The notes: generated from the sequence alone by a model not told the origin. A stretch of 64,000 nucleotides of DNA from Paramacrobiotus metropolitanus (GCF_019649055.1 NW_026570335.1:186001-250000), one strand, 5' to 3'; shown: positions 35,512-46,641, numbered from the stretch's first letter. A program made the numbers and translations.

Positions 35512-36770
35512 CCGTGGCACCGTACGTTGTATCAGGGATGAACCGAGCGGTACATGCCACAACCGGGTATTCAGCATATTACATGCTGCATGGAAGAGAA
35601 ATGACCATGCCAGAAGATGTGGTGACGAAAACGAATTTACCCGACGATTATGGTACTCCAGACGAATGGGTGGAGACCATGAAAAGGAACTTGACCTTTG
35701 CTGAAGAAGTTGCCCGATGCAACATAAAGGATGCGTATGAGAAAAACGCAGAAATTTATAACAAGAAAAAGTCGGAGCCGAACTTTAAAGTGGGTGACTT
35801 CGTACTCATCCGACTCCCAAAGGTTACTAAACAAGGAAAAAAGGAATTACAATCGGATTTCAAGGCGAAATATGACAAAGTCTGGAAAATTCTCAGTTTC
35901 CCAAGAGCCAACGAAGCCGAGCTTATTGAACAAGATCCGAAGAAGGAGGCGGACATAAAGGTCGTTTCCATTGATCGATTAAAACCATGGCACCCGCCAT
36001 TGCAGGAAGAACCGGGAAACGACGCAGAGCGCGTTCTAGAAGAACCACGATCTGCTACTGTAAACGAAGAAAAAACGGACGCCGAAGTAGCAGAGCCCGA
36101 TTCGGAACTAGATTCCAAATTGATAGCAGAACGTGTTTCTGTCAAACCACGCTCACAGCTACCGGATACAATTACCAAAGGGATGGAATCAAAGAACAAG
36201 AAGAAGAGAGGGAGATCGAAAAGAGACGATAAAGATTTCGAAACAGCGGTGACTATTAAGTTGAGCAAAGAAGTTGGGAACTTAACCGAAAAAAACGCAG
36301 ACCGCGATTCTGCCGAACCACACACTGCTACCAATCAGCAGAAGGGTGCTGAACCGGCAGTAAGCGAAGACGAGGTCACGGTACCAGACCGCGCTTCGAA
36401 ACAAACTTCTAAGGTAGCAGAGCCTCCCAAACCACGCACTGCTACTGGTCAGCAGAAGGTTGCTGAACAGAAACAAGCAGACCGTGCTTTCCTAAAACCG
36501 CGCTCTACGGTAGCAGAGCATTTAAAACCACGCTCTACTGCTGCCGCCGAAAGGAATCACCTTTCGAGGGAACAGCAGCTTGAAGCAGCTAAGGCAGCCG
36601 CAGCGCAATTAGCGCGCGATATTGCATCTGCTATCGAGGAAAAGAAGGCAAAAAAACGCAAAATACGACCCACTCCCACAGAATTTTCAACTCGGAAAGG
36701 AGAAAAAGAGGATGCTGCTGAAAAAGGACTCCTTGATCGGATAACCGAGGGGCGGTTACAAAAACAATAA
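35512..36770 (+). pseudogene. Element A integrase C-terminus and repetitive tail
   Basis: Continues the integrase frame after element C. The C-terminal GPF/Y-like module is visible (VGDFVLIRLP, then YDKVWKILS, VSIDRLKPW). A tail of about 260 residues follows with repeated Pro-Arg-Ser-Ala/Thr peptides. These peptides are the coded side of repeated GCAGAGC...GCTCTGC stem elements. Basic patches (KKKRGRSKR) could act in nuclear entry. The tail ends with DRITEGR, also seen in B. The ORF closes with TAA at 36768. Confidence 0.8.
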
Positions 36771-37090
36771 CTTTAAACAAACAGAAAGCATCCATGAGAT
36801 ATATGAAATGGGAGTTGGAGAATATGTAATGGGACTTGGAAAAACGTGTAAAGGTCACACGTCGTAATGGAATTATAAAATGGGAGATGAGAACGTGTAG
36901 AAAGGGCACACGTAATCATGCATGAGTGGGGAACGTGTAAAGGTCACACGTTGTAAACTGGCTAACTCGAATTATTTTCATTGTTACAGCACGTAATAAA
37001 AGTTCTTATGGACAAATTGGCACGTCAGAATTCAGACAATTCTGACACGGAAGCATTGGAAACCCATTAAAAGCGTCCACACCGATAAGA
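36771..37090 (+). repeat. Spacer with octamer-loop hairpins
   Basis: Between pol and ORF4. Three hairpins carry arms ACGTGT/ACACGT around AAAGGTC or AAAGGGC (about 36844, 36893, 36931). No coding sequence. Confidence 0.7.
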
Positions 37091-38704
37091 ATGGAAGGAG
37101 GTGATCAGAGTTACACCACTTCCCACGGCGGCGAATCGGCTTCTTCTGTAGGAACGACACAGAATGAACCGGCAACGGCAACGCCACCTCAACCGATCAT
37201 ATGGGGAGGACAATACTATTACCCGGCTCCGAACCCGCAGGCGGCACCGACTCATCAGAGCACGGCAAACTGGGTCTACGGCTCACATGTCGGTCCCCAG
37301 TTTCCAGCTCAACCGATTTCTAACGTGGGTTATAATCCCTTCGCGGAGTCACAAACTCCACCGCCAGCGGGATCTCCCCATACAATGATGGGCCTGCCAG
37401 GAGTGATGATGCCACCGCCCCAGCCCTTTCAAATGGGGTTTGGTAGCTTAGTCCGACACGGTGGAATCGGCGGAACGTCGTCGACACCAGTCCGACCTCA
37501 TGGGGCATCACCCGCACCATCAATTATTGGAGACTGGAATGCTTCGTCGACCGCATCCTTCAGTACGCCTAGACAGCAGTCCGGTCGTAATAATCGTCGA
37601 TCTCCTTACCGACGTAGAGGAAGATCACGGGGAAACCGACAGAGGATGTTGCCGTCTTTGGGCTCTCAACTAGCCAGCCAGATAAAGTGTCCGAAAACTC
37701 CCCAAGATGAAGCATCCGTATCCGAATATTCGCCGAGAATTGTGCTCAAGATCAGCGAAGCCGATTCCGAACTGAATATGATCGTGGACGAAACCGAAGA
37801 ATTAACCTTGGATGAAAGAAAGGACATCCATGAATTCAACCGATTATGTCGTGACCTTTACCGTGTACACGACAGAATTAACGATGAGCAGTTGTTTTAT
37901 GGAAAACTGCTCTCATCAAAGGCAGTGTTGGACGCCACACATATTGAACTGAAGGATAAAACGGACGCGATCATTGCGCTGAGACTGGAGCTGGGAATCG
38001 AAGTAGTGGAGATGAAGCAGGATACTCCGGTCCTTGCAAAAAGGGCATGGCCATCGATGATTGAACGAATCCTCCGCTTCATCCGGATATTCCCGACACC
38101 AACCGTACGGGCCTCATCATCCCAACTGAAAACGGTTGAACAGATGACGGACGAGGAGCTCCATAAACAGAAGAAACAGATTGAAGAGGCTTTACAGAGC
38201 AGACAAAGATCGCGAGAAAGTTCGACGGCCGGCTCCGCCCGAGGAAGTCAAAAGAGGGTGAGATCGCCAACGACAAGCCCAAAGTCGGCTGAGTCCAAAA
38301 GTCAACAGCCTAAGAAGGTTACGGTGAGTAAGGCACCGCCGAAACCGCAAGAGATGCCGATACCTGTAGTACCGCGCGGCAGAAAAACCGTTCCTGTCAC
38401 GCCAGTGGCATCACCACCACCGGCAACGAAGAAGTTTCGCTTACCAGAAGTAAGATGGTATTCGGTTTCATACACTGGACCAGACGGAAAAGTGGACGGG
38501 TCTACGGCCACGGCTCGCATTGTGGATAAAGCCACCATGCAGGATATCCCCTCCACTACAAAAGAGTGTCCTAAAAAGACCAAGGATCAAATCGCGGCGA
38601 CAAGGCAGATGCAGGTCGACGCAGCCTTGGCGGAAATCGAAGACCCAGAACATCCCGAATACCGGAATACACCGCGGATCCTGACATTGATAAAACGTTG
38701 CTAA
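37091..38704 (+). CDS. Element A ORF4a, unknown protein
   Basis: 537 codons from ATG 37091. Residues 1-165 are rich in Pro, Gly, Gln and Ser. An Arg-rich patch (RRSPYRRRGRSRGNRQR) lies near residue 170. Residues about 215-330 look helical. The rest is Ser/Pro/Lys-rich, with a compact segment near residue 455 (VRWYSVSYTGPDGKVDG). It has no known retrotransposon domain and no counterpart in B. Its last codons overlap ORF4b in another frame, so the two may be one frameshifted protein. Confidence 0.6.
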   Translation: MEGGDQSYTTSHGGESASSVGTTQNEPATATPPQPIIWGGQYYYPAPNPQAAPTHQSTANWVYGSHVGPQFPAQPISNVGYNPFAESQTPPPAGSPHTMMGLPGVMMPPPQPFQMGFGSLVRHGGIGGTSSTPVRPHGASPAPSIIGDWNASSTASFSTPRQQSGRNNRRSPYRRRGRSRGNRQRMLPSLGSQLASQIKCPKTPQDEASVSEYSPRIVLKISEADSELNMIVDETEELTLDERKDIHEFNRLCRDLYRVHDRINDEQLFYGKLLSSKAVLDATHIELKDKTDAIIALRLELGIEVVEMKQDTPVLAKRAWPSMIERILRFIRIFPTPTVRASSSQLKTVEQMTDEELHKQKKQIEEALQSRQRSRESSTAGSARGSQKRVRSPTTSPKSAESKSQQPKKVTVSKAPPKPQEMPIPVVPRGRKTVPVTPVASPPPATKKFRLPEVRWYSVSYTGPDGKVDGSTATARIVDKATMQDIPSTTKECPKKTKDQIAATRQMQVDAALAEIEDPEHPEYRNTPRILTLIKRC

Positions 38705-40200
38705 ATAAGAATGCCAATACTGAAGAGCGAATCGATTATGTGATTAGCCAAGCTGCTAGCCCGTTGGGAATAACCCATAAACGAATCTGCCAAATAATCA
38801 ATGGATATTGGTATGCGGGCCATGGCAAAATGTCGGAAATCGAAGAGGCCACTGCAAAAGACTTGACCAGAATGATCCAAGAAGGAAAGGTCAGAACGTG
38901 TAATGCGAATATGGGATCGCCAATCAGGTACACAACACTCGGCCTGATACCGACCCATCTGCTGGCGGCAAATCATTACTCCGACAGCGAGGATACGACA
39001 TTGCTTCCATGTGAGACACCGAATAATCCGGCGACGCCTATTCTGAACACAATTCAGTTGAAACGTAACCAGATACAGGCGGCCGAAGAGAAAGCCAAAA
39101 ATGACGAACGAGGGAAGAAGCATCCAAAGAAGAAGAATCCCATGGACTCGGATGAGGATGATGAATCAGAGTCGGCACCGGCAGCCCGGGCTTCGGCATC
39201 AGAAGAGGCCCGACCGAGTGGAAGCGAGCCACCGAAAGGTCATCAGAGTTCGGACGATGACGGGCGGATGAAGGTCACGCCCCAAACAGATAAACCGGCG
39301 GCACAGACAGAAGTGCAGAAAGGGACGGTGGACAGCCTGAAGGGAACGAGGGACAGTCGGCCGACGTCGGCACAATCGTCGTCAAGTGATGTGGCCAAAC
39401 TGACGATCGATGAATCGGAAAGGCCTACGGACACGGCACCCTCCCAGAGCAAGAAAACTGAAACAGTGAAGGTACTGGATTACACGATCGGAATTCCACT
39501 CAACGACAGGAATGATTCCTGGCTTGAAATTATTCACACTTTACTGTCAAAGAAAGATTGCCTCATGCCATTGGATGAATTAAAGGAGGTTGTGTGTAAG
39601 AACACTACGACCAACCTTACTCACACGCGGTTCGACCGGATGATCAAACGGGCCTACAAAGAAGGGAAATTGGGCTTCCGGTATATGAAAGACAATAAAT
39701 GGGCGTACTACCTTCCACCGGCAGAAAATGATAAACAATCACGATTAAAATCGGATCTGCAAATTTGGAAAATCGCCATTACAGATGCGGCGATGCCAGC
39801 CATTAGCGGCACGAATGGGGTCTCATGGAGTGACCTTTCAAATTTCTTCACCGCTAATTACCAGTTGGGAGAATACAATATTGAAGCTGATACGGAGTGG
39901 ATCCACAAGGCAGTCGAGAGCCTTGTCGACGATAACGTTTTGGAGATGCGATATATCGATCCCAATAAACGCCCAAGGATCTACTATAAATCGCCAAATG
40001 ACTCGTCAGCCGATAAACCGCAGACCGATAAACCGCAGACCGAGACAATCGCGCCGGCAGTTGAAGAAAAGCAAACTGAGGCTGTGGCGACGATGTCAAC
40101 CGAAAAGGAGCCAACCGTAACTGAGAGTGCGACAACGGACGCACAGGCCCCGCCGCAGACAGCGACAACAGAATCTGCGGATGAAACAGTGAAAGAGTGA
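38698..40200 (+). CDS. Element A ORF4b, possible winged-helix protein
   Basis: About 500 codons, open from about 38683 in the frame -1 to ORF4a. Three segments (residues about 8-85, about 270-345 and about 360-435) each show helix-helix-helix followed by a short hairpin ending in aromatic residues (for example GKLGFRYMKDNKWAYYL and NVLEMRYIDPNKRPRIYY), which resembles winged-helix folds. Acidic and Ser/Pro linkers separate them. The winged-helix reading is my inference from pattern only. A DNA- or RNA-binding accessory role would fit. Absent from B. Confidence 0.5.
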   Translation: MLNKNANTEERIDYVISQAASPLGITHKRICQIINGYWYAGHGKMSEIEEATAKDLTRMIQEGKVRTCNANMGSPIRYTTLGLIPTHLLAANHYSDSEDTTLLPCETPNNPATPILNTIQLKRNQIQAAEEKAKNDERGKKHPKKKNPMDSDEDDESESAPAARASASEEARPSGSEPPKGHQSSDDDGRMKVTPQTDKPAAQTEVQKGTVDSLKGTRDSRPTSAQSSSSDVAKLTIDESERPTDTAPSQSKKTETVKVLDYTIGIPLNDRNDSWLEIIHTLLSKKDCLMPLDELKEVVCKNTTTNLTHTRFDRMIKRAYKEGKLGFRYMKDNKWAYYLPPAENDKQSRLKSDLQIWKIAITDAAMPAISGTNGVSWSDLSNFFTANYQLGEYNIEADTEWIHKAVESLVDDNVLEMRYIDPNKRPRIYYKSPNDSSADKPQTDKPQTETIAPAVEEKQTEAVATMSTEKEPTVTESATTDAQAPPQTATTESADETVKE

Positions 40201-40498
40201 ACACACACTCGTAGTATGTGGTCAGGAAGGTCCACCACATTACTACGAAAAATGGCATAAAACAGATGAAATTAACGAAGGGGAAAAACTGTCAAAACGA
40301 TAACATGGGACGGAAAATGTAAATTTAGCGAAGGTGCTAAAAATAACGTGGAAAGGTCACCACGTTACGGTAGCAACATGAGCTAGGAAGGTCGCAGCTC
40401 AGTACCGGAATAGCCTAATTAGGCGTATAAGAAGGAATGGAGAAAACGGGTATAAAATGTAATGCTGACAGACTTTGATTGCAGATTGAAAGTTGAGA
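40201..40498 (+). repeat. Spacer with AAGGTC-loop hairpins
   Basis: Three hairpins: CGTAGTA-TGTGG/CCACATTACTACG around AAGGTCC (about 40209-40247), AACGTGG/CCACGTT around AAAGGTCA (about 40347-40368), and GAGCT/AGCTC around AAGGTC (about 40380-40400). No gene. Confidence 0.7.
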
Positions 40499-42216
40499 AT
40501 GGCTCAAAAAGGTCAAGCCAAACCTCAGAGTCAAGCGGCGCCACTTGCAGTGAGAAGTCAAGCTGCACCAGCAAAGAACCAGACAGCGCCAGCACCTTCA
40601 ACAAGCCGAGCAGCACCCGCGCCCCAAAGAGGTCAAGTGGCACCTGCACCAGCGAGACCCGCGCTTCTGAAAACTCCGGCACCGGCACCTGCATCAACAA
40701 CGGCACCACTGCCGCCACATGTTAACCGGTTTACGGGCTTCAATTCTGAATGTCCGGACTGTGTTCGAAACAGCAGAGTGGGTAACGCAAGTTCTCCATG
40801 CTGGAACTGCGTACTCAAATCAGACCCTTGTGGTATATACCGAGGCCGCCCGTGGGAACGAGGACGTCTATCGTTACGTCACCAGTGCCCAAAATTGGAA
40901 GAACGTCCCACCGAAGGAAAAGATGTTAATCGAGGATCGATACCGACAGGCGATCCGAAGTGGCGAACTCGGTTGGGATGCGACAATGGAGCCGATGCAG
41001 GATGACCTGGCTGATGCATATCGGGCAGAATTCGAGGCCACTTCGCAAAAGATGTTGGAGGACCAGAAGAGACAAGAGCGAGAAGAGGAATTGATCGCTC
41101 AACGGAAAAACGCTGAACAACGGGCAGCACAGGAGCACCGGGAAAACACGGCCAGACGAGGAAAGTCTCCCATCCCTGTGGCCCAGTTTAATGTGAACGA
41201 ATCGGAAGCGAGAGTGAAGGCACTTCTCCTTCAGATTGACGAACTGGTAAAAGAACCGTCAAAGATCCAACCCGAATTGTTTCAAGTCCTCTTAAGAGAA
41301 AAGATGCGTCTGGAACAAGGACGCGCTCCAACTCCGACCACCAAAGTATTGGTCGAAAAGATGACGGAAGCGGCCCGGAAAGCACATCAAGTTGAACGAG
41401 ATGTGATGAGAGCCTTTCAGAATTTTACCCGAGAAGAAAATTTCACAAGGCCTCGGTCGACGCGCAAGGAACAAGAAAGGTCGCGTGAATATTCACGAGA
41501 ACGGAATTACGACTCGCGTAACCAAAGGTCACGAGAGTATTCACGGGAACAAACACGCGACTATCGGAACGAACGAGACGATAGGTCGCGGGATCGATCG
41601 CCCGATCGCGACTACCGTGGCGGAAGATCATGGGAACGACATGGTGATCAAGTGGTTGAAACTACGCCACACCGACGTCATGAACCGGACAGACGCCAAG
41701 ATGAACCGCCACGTCGACAACCGCCTCTTGGAGTCGCCTTTTGTCACCCCAAAGTTAGGGGATTTACACCGGAACAACAACGGGCCAGTACATCAAATCG
41801 GAGCATAAGCCCACATGATAAAAGATGGCAAGCCGGCATGGAGTACTTCGCCGGATTTGAACCGAATAGTAAAAGGTCATCGGAGTGGAGAACGCGAAGA
41901 CACTCCGCCGAAACACCATAAAGTTCAGTCAGTGGTTCGCATGGTGGAACCATTGGTGGTGACCTTTAACGACGACGAGCCGATGGAAATATCGTCAACG
42001 GACAATGTTGCCCATAGGCGAAATGTGCTTTTGGACTCTGATCTGCAACCGTCGATATCGGTGAGTAAGGAACCGCCGCGACGTGAGCAAGATAACCGGT
42101 ATGAACAGGAAGGCCCACGAGAACCTGAGAGACGACGAGAACCGGACGTCCGTCGTGAAGAGAAAAAGACTTCCAGGTTTGATAATCCTCCGAATCTCCG
42201 ATGCAACGAGAATTGA
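40499..42216 (+). pseudogene. Element A ORF5: CxxC protein with Arg/Ser tail
   Basis: Starts at ATG 40499 (Met-Ala-Gln-Lys). The Ala/Pro/Gln-rich N-terminus is followed by paired CPDC and CWNC motifs (about 40750-40815), like a zinc ribbon. A frameshift near 40830 moves to the 40719 frame, which encodes a charged helical domain and then an Arg/Ser/Asp/Tyr-rich tail (SREYSRERN-like, about 41460-41640), similar to splicing-factor RS domains. Near 41815-41921 a further +1 frame takes over and ends at TGA 42214-42216. B has the same protein with the same domain order, so it is a real family product. Function unknown; RNA binding is plausible. Confidence 0.6.
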
Positions 42217-42765
42217 TCGACATGAGCTTTAACATGGACGATCTTGAAGCGCAACAAGCGGAAATTTGTCGATATATGGGCATCGGTATTGAAACGCCAG
42301 CAGCAGCGACGATATTGACGCAGTTGGGTAACCTTCGAACTTTTCTGATTGATACACAACTGGACCGCGAAGTTAAAGAAGGTTACTTGGGAGGACTGAA
42401 GATCACCCAAGAATATGCGACTGCGCATTATATGCCAATACGACAAAACGGCCTACCGAGTCTAATAGACATCAACTTGCTGAATACCCCGTTGGACACA
42501 GCCGATACAACGGGATGGACTCAGTTTCGCTATATTGAACTGAAGGAACGAAGGGGACATATAGCACAGTTCGTATTGCGACAAGTCAATCCGGCATTCA
42601 CGGTGTTGGCATCTCGAGCCGCGATCGGCCTTGTAGTCGATCCTACTGATCATGATTCCCGAACGTGGGGTCAGAAGATCTTTGCTGCGCGATTGTCACA
42701 TTACGCGTCACACGGGCAATTGGTGACGGACGGAATGAAGAACAGGATTCCTCCGGAATTCCGGG
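42201..42765 (+). CDS. Element A ORF6, 5' part
   Basis: The ATG at 42201 overlaps the ORF5 stop by 16 bases. It encodes a well-composed globular-looking protein (ICRYMGIGIETP, TGWTQFRYIELKERRGHIAQF). B interrupts it after CGGG at 42762-42765, and the frame resumes exactly at 60249. I do not recognise the family. Absent from B. Confidence 0.6.
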
Positions 42766-43100
42766 TGTGAGCGCAGGCGTACATGCGTACACCCTCGCTT
42801 TGGCAGTCTGTTGTGTTTTGCTGCACGCCCGCCTTACGCGTGGCGGAAGCATGGTGTTCTGCGCGCACCCGCACTGTGTGGCGGCTACTTGCGCATTTTC
42901 CACGCTTGCTGCAGTCAGCAATGCGGAGTTGTCCACGAGGAAATTCTTACGAATTTAGTCTGTTCATAAATTCCTAGCAGTCACGCCGTTTCTCGCTTTC
43001 CGTAGTGTAGGCGCATTTATAGCATTGCTAGGCTTTTTGGTAGGCAGAATTCCGTCAATTCTGTTCCTACGCGTGAACCTTCATTGGGTCCACGCTTTCA
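42766..43100 (+). repeat. 5' LTR of B
   Basis: Begins TGTGAGCGC and ends GCTTTCA; 335 bp, with no difference from 59910-60244 by eye. Small ORFs occur identically in both copies and are not genes. Confidence 0.95.
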
Positions 43101-43110
43101 TGGTAGCAGA
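43101..43110 (+). other. Primer-binding site of B, initiator tRNA-Met
   Basis: TGGTAGCAGA directly after the LTR matches the complement of the initiator tRNA-Met 3' end for 10 bases, as in A. Confidence 0.75.
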
Positions 43111-44505
43111 TCGTGGTTCTCCAGGATAATCTGTGAGTTTTTCCCGTCCATCCGACGAGGTGTGGAAGAAGTCTCGCGAGAAAGGGCTCGCGTACGGTCC
43201 AGTGGCGAAGGAGCGTTTGGATCTCGACAGCAGATCAGCACCAGTGTGTCTCTACTGAGTAGAGCACGCTGTACTGACCTGACGCGATCAAGGCTACTGA
43301 AGTAGCTCTGATCGGAGGGGCACAAGCGCCGAAAAAGATCGCCGCAAGAGGCAGAAGCCCGAAGGGGGGCACGAGTGGGCAAGCCACTTTTGGCTGTCGG
43401 GTGTGGAGTTTTCAGGTGCGTCTCTACTGAGTAGAGCGCACACACATTATACGCGCTCCCCCAAAAAGGAGGTCGAGCGCCCCTGTCGTCGCTAACGTCA
43501 AGGCGCGACAGAAGACCCGCAGCCAGCAAGTCTTTTGGTCGACGCACCGCTGCGTCCTGCTGAAGCGAAGCAGAAGGGGTTAGCGGCTGGCCCAGGAGAA
43601 GTCAGCTTAATCGCTGGAGGATCGCTGGAGGACGTGGAAACGCGCGGAGGATTCCTATCCGGATTCTGGAATCGAAAAGGTCAGAAATCCGTTATTAATT
43701 TTTAGATTGGCTGATAGGTAAAATCCTCAATTTTCATTCGTCGGTTCTGAGCTGAGCAGAAAAGTAGGCGGTACTTTTGCGCACGGCGCACTAGTGAAAA
43801 TTTTCGATTTTGGTCGTGACGTCACTCTGCCCTCTAATTTGAAAAACAACGTTTCTGATTGGCCAGTTATTCGCACTGTGATTGGCGCAGTAGCGTAGCT
43901 AAAGTTAGCTAGGATATTGGCCAATTAGAAGTTGAGATTTTGTCAGGAGGCGGAGTTTTTGCGCACGGCACTCAAGATCGTGACGTAGCCAGCTAAGAAA
44001 ATTTTCTGAACTGACTGACGAGAAGTTGACCTTTACCAGAAAATTTGACGAGAAGGATGACCTCTAATAAAAGTTGAAAGCTGAATAAATAACGTTTATT
44101 TTGAGGAAATCTGAGTTGATTTCTCAGTAAAATCCAAAAATTTTCTCAGGTTAAACGTTTTTGACCGAAATCGATCGTGACCTTTAAAACGGAAGGAGTA
44201 AGAGAAAGTGACCTTTAACGTGACGGAGTAAGCTATTAGGCTGAAACAGGGAAAATAAGTTTCATCTTTTTAAGGGGAGTGACCTTTAAAAGGGACTACG
44301 AAAAAGTGACCTTTAGAAAAGACTTAGCTCTTTTGGGGGCAGAGTGACCTTTAATAAAGTTGAGCTGATACAAAGGAAGGTGACCTTTAGGACAGCGTTG
44401 TTTCTGTTTACGTGTAAAGGGGCTTACGTAGCTTAAACTAACACACGTGTCAGAAACATTAATAGCATCGTCCAAGTTATCCGATCATCAACGGTAGCCA
44501 AAGAT
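43111..44505 (+). promoter_or_regulatory. Leader of B with TGACCTTT array
   Basis: Two copies of the hairpin CTCTACTGAGTAGAG lie near 43253 and 43419. The 3' half has seven exact TGACCTTT octamers starting at 44027, 44178, 44219, 44280, 44307, 44345 and 44381, all in the same orientation. The leader of A has the same count and orientation although the surrounding sequence has diverged. Confidence 0.7.
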
Positions 44506-46641
44506 ATGGATCAAGATACAGACGGTAATGAACCGGTCTCAACGGGTAGTCAGAGAGAACGGCCTCGGGGGTCAGAAAACCCTTACGAACGGAAACTAAA
44601 GCCGTTCACACGACCAGTGGAACACGAAAGAGCAACTCGAGCTCAGAAGAGCTTTGGGAGGAAGGACACCAGAGGCTCAGAAGCCACATACCAAACGGCT
44701 CTGAGGGAAACTCAGAATGAGAGCTCGAGCGACGGAAATGGAGAGAACTCTGGGCGACATGCCGGAGATAACACGGTAGACCAGTCAAAGGTCACCGACG
44801 AGAGAATGGTTTCAGACGGACAGAACAAAGATGACCTGAAGGCCGAGACCGGAGGAATGGCACGGTCGGCCGAAAAGGTCAAGGAGGAAAACGCGGATCA
44901 AGTTGAGAAGAGAAGTGACGAAGTCAGTCAAAAGGTCACCGAAGGTGGTGGCGCCGTCAGCAGCAACGAGCTGATCGACGAGGGAAAGGTCAAACAGGAT
45001 GACCTTTCGGAAAACTCACTGTTCTTACAAGAACAGCTGGAAGAGAACGGTACTAGCCCCACGTCAAGTGACAAGTTTTACACTGACGATGAAGACGAAA
45101 CGACGGTACAGACGTCTTTCCATACGGCAATGAAGGAGGCAAACTTAACGAAAGGGATGTTTGATACGACCCTCCAGGACAAGCCAGAAGAGACCTTTGA
45201 AGGAATGGCGTCAGGAAGAGCCGACGACCGGGACCAAAGGTCACCATCACCAAAAACATCCGTAATGAATGGATTAAAGCAGCGTGTCAAGGAACTCGAG
45301 CAGCTACTTGACGAGAAGGAGAGCCAAGCATTCGCTGCCATTCGAGAACAACGGAATAAAACTATCGAAGTCGAAGCAAGGCTCTTTGTGATGGAGCAAG
45401 AAAAGGTCACGCTCGAAGACGAAGCGCAACAATGGAAAGTTAGATTTGAAGTTCAGAAACAAGCGGCGGAAGATCTAAGGAAAATGGTCGAAGATCGAGA
45501 CGCGGAAGGCATACTCACCGCAGAAGAAGACGGTCTGTCCGAGGAAGCAGCTGAAAGGTCACAGGAAATAGCAGAATTGAAAAATGAGCGTGACCTTTTA
45601 CAGTCAAAGGTCAAGGAGGCCGAGAAAAAACGTGACGAATCTCTAGCAAATGCGACGAAGTTCACCGGAAAGGTCACCAGCTTGACGGCTGACATCTCGA
45701 AACTGAAGGATGACCTTAAATTACGCGAAGACCTTGTCAACACGTTACAAACAGAATTAAAAGAGATGAAAAGGAAACACAACGAAGCGGAAAGCCAGAG
45801 AGATCAAGCAGCAAAGGAACTGCTTGAACTGGCTGAAATAACAAAAACTGAATTCAAGCGACTCAATGACGAAATCGACAACCAAAAGAAAGAAGCAAAA
45901 AAGTGGTTGAAGGAAGCACAACGGTGTGACGAACGGGTCACTGTGCTAGAGGTCGTGAATAAAGAAGGAAAGACAGAAAATGAAAAACAAAAAGAAGAGA
46001 TCGCCAAATTGAGCGATGAATCAGTCGGATTGGCTACTTCCGTAATGGAAAAGGATGATAAAATTACGGAACTAAAAGCCCAACTGAAAGCAGTTGAGGA
46101 AGAGTGCCAAGCGAGAGGAAGGACCCTCGCAGACAGAGCGGATCGTATCACACGGTTGGAAGCAGAAGCTGAGATCCTAAAAGCAGCAAAAATGGATCTC
46201 GATAAGACTCTCGATAACCGAGCAAGTACAATCCTCGAGCAAATGAGAAAGGTCACCGAAGCAAACAACGATTATGAGAAGCTCAGGAAAGACGCAAACG
46301 AAACCGTAAAGCAGCTGCAGCAGACAGTCAAACAAAGAGAGGAAGAAATTAAAACTTTAAAACTGGTCGGCAAAACAAAAGGAAGGAGAGGCAAAACAGC
46401 CGGAACGGATCGAATCTCCACCCCCGGATATGGCGAAGTCCACACCGTCGAAGGTAGCTTCCATTTCCAAGCTCCCTTAAAGACGGGGACTGGCCGAAGC
46501 GACGGCCATGATGAAGACAAGGTCAAAGCTGAAAAGGTCACCGACGATACTGAGTTGGCGAAGGGCACTCAGGACCGATCGGTGGGGTCAATCCTCGGCA
46601 ACAAGAAACAGGACCGAGGAAACAATCGTCTACAAATCTGA
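44506..46641 (+). CDS. Element B ORF1: long coiled-coil protein
   Basis: An intact 711-codon frame from ATG 44506 to TGA. The N-terminal 60 residues are basic and contain the FTRPVEHERATRAQ block shared with A. An acidic linker and the TSFHTAMKEAN motif (about residue 205) follow. From about residue 255 to 625 the protein is a continuous Glu/Lys/Leu coiled coil, then GSFHFQAP and a short tail. Many Lys-Val-Thr, Glu-Arg-Ser and Asp-Asp-Leu tripeptides are coded by AAAGGTCA or TGACCTTT. It may be a second structural protein preceding Gag. Ordinary Gypsy elements have no such ORF. Confidence 0.8.
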   Translation: MDQDTDGNEPVSTGSQRERPRGSENPYERKLKPFTRPVEHERATRAQKSFGRKDTRGSEATYQTALRETQNESSSDGNGENSGRHAGDNTVDQSKVTDERMVSDGQNKDDLKAETGGMARSAEKVKEENADQVEKRSDEVSQKVTEGGGAVSSNELIDEGKVKQDDLSENSLFLQEQLEENGTSPTSSDKFYTDDEDETTVQTSFHTAMKEANLTKGMFDTTLQDKPEETFEGMASGRADDRDQRSPSPKTSVMNGLKQRVKELEQLLDEKESQAFAAIREQRNKTIEVEARLFVMEQEKVTLEDEAQQWKVRFEVQKQAAEDLRKMVEDRDAEGILTAEEDGLSEEAAERSQEIAELKNERDLLQSKVKEAEKKRDESLANATKFTGKVTSLTADISKLKDDLKLREDLVNTLQTELKEMKRKHNEAESQRDQAAKELLELAEITKTEFKRLNDEIDNQKKEAKKWLKEAQRCDERVTVLEVVNKEGKTENEKQKEEIAKLSDESVGLATSVMEKDDKITELKAQLKAVEEECQARGRTLADRADRITRLEAEAEILKAAKMDLDKTLDNRASTILEQMRKVTEANNDYEKLRKDANETVKQLQQTVKQREEEIKTLKLVGKTKGRRGKTAGTDRISTPGYGEVHTVEGSFHFQAPLKTGTGRSDGHDEDKVKAEKVTDDTELAKGTQDRSVGSILGNKKQDRGNNRLQI

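Noticed and set aside
40719-40760. ATG 40719 as the start of ORF5
   Set aside because: Comparison with B places the CxxC pairs and the Met-Ala start upstream (40499); the 40719 frame is entered by a frameshift near 40830.
42783-42977. Small ORFs in the LTRs of B (also 59927-60121)
   Set aside because: Identical because the LTRs are identical; no conserved product in the LTRs of A.
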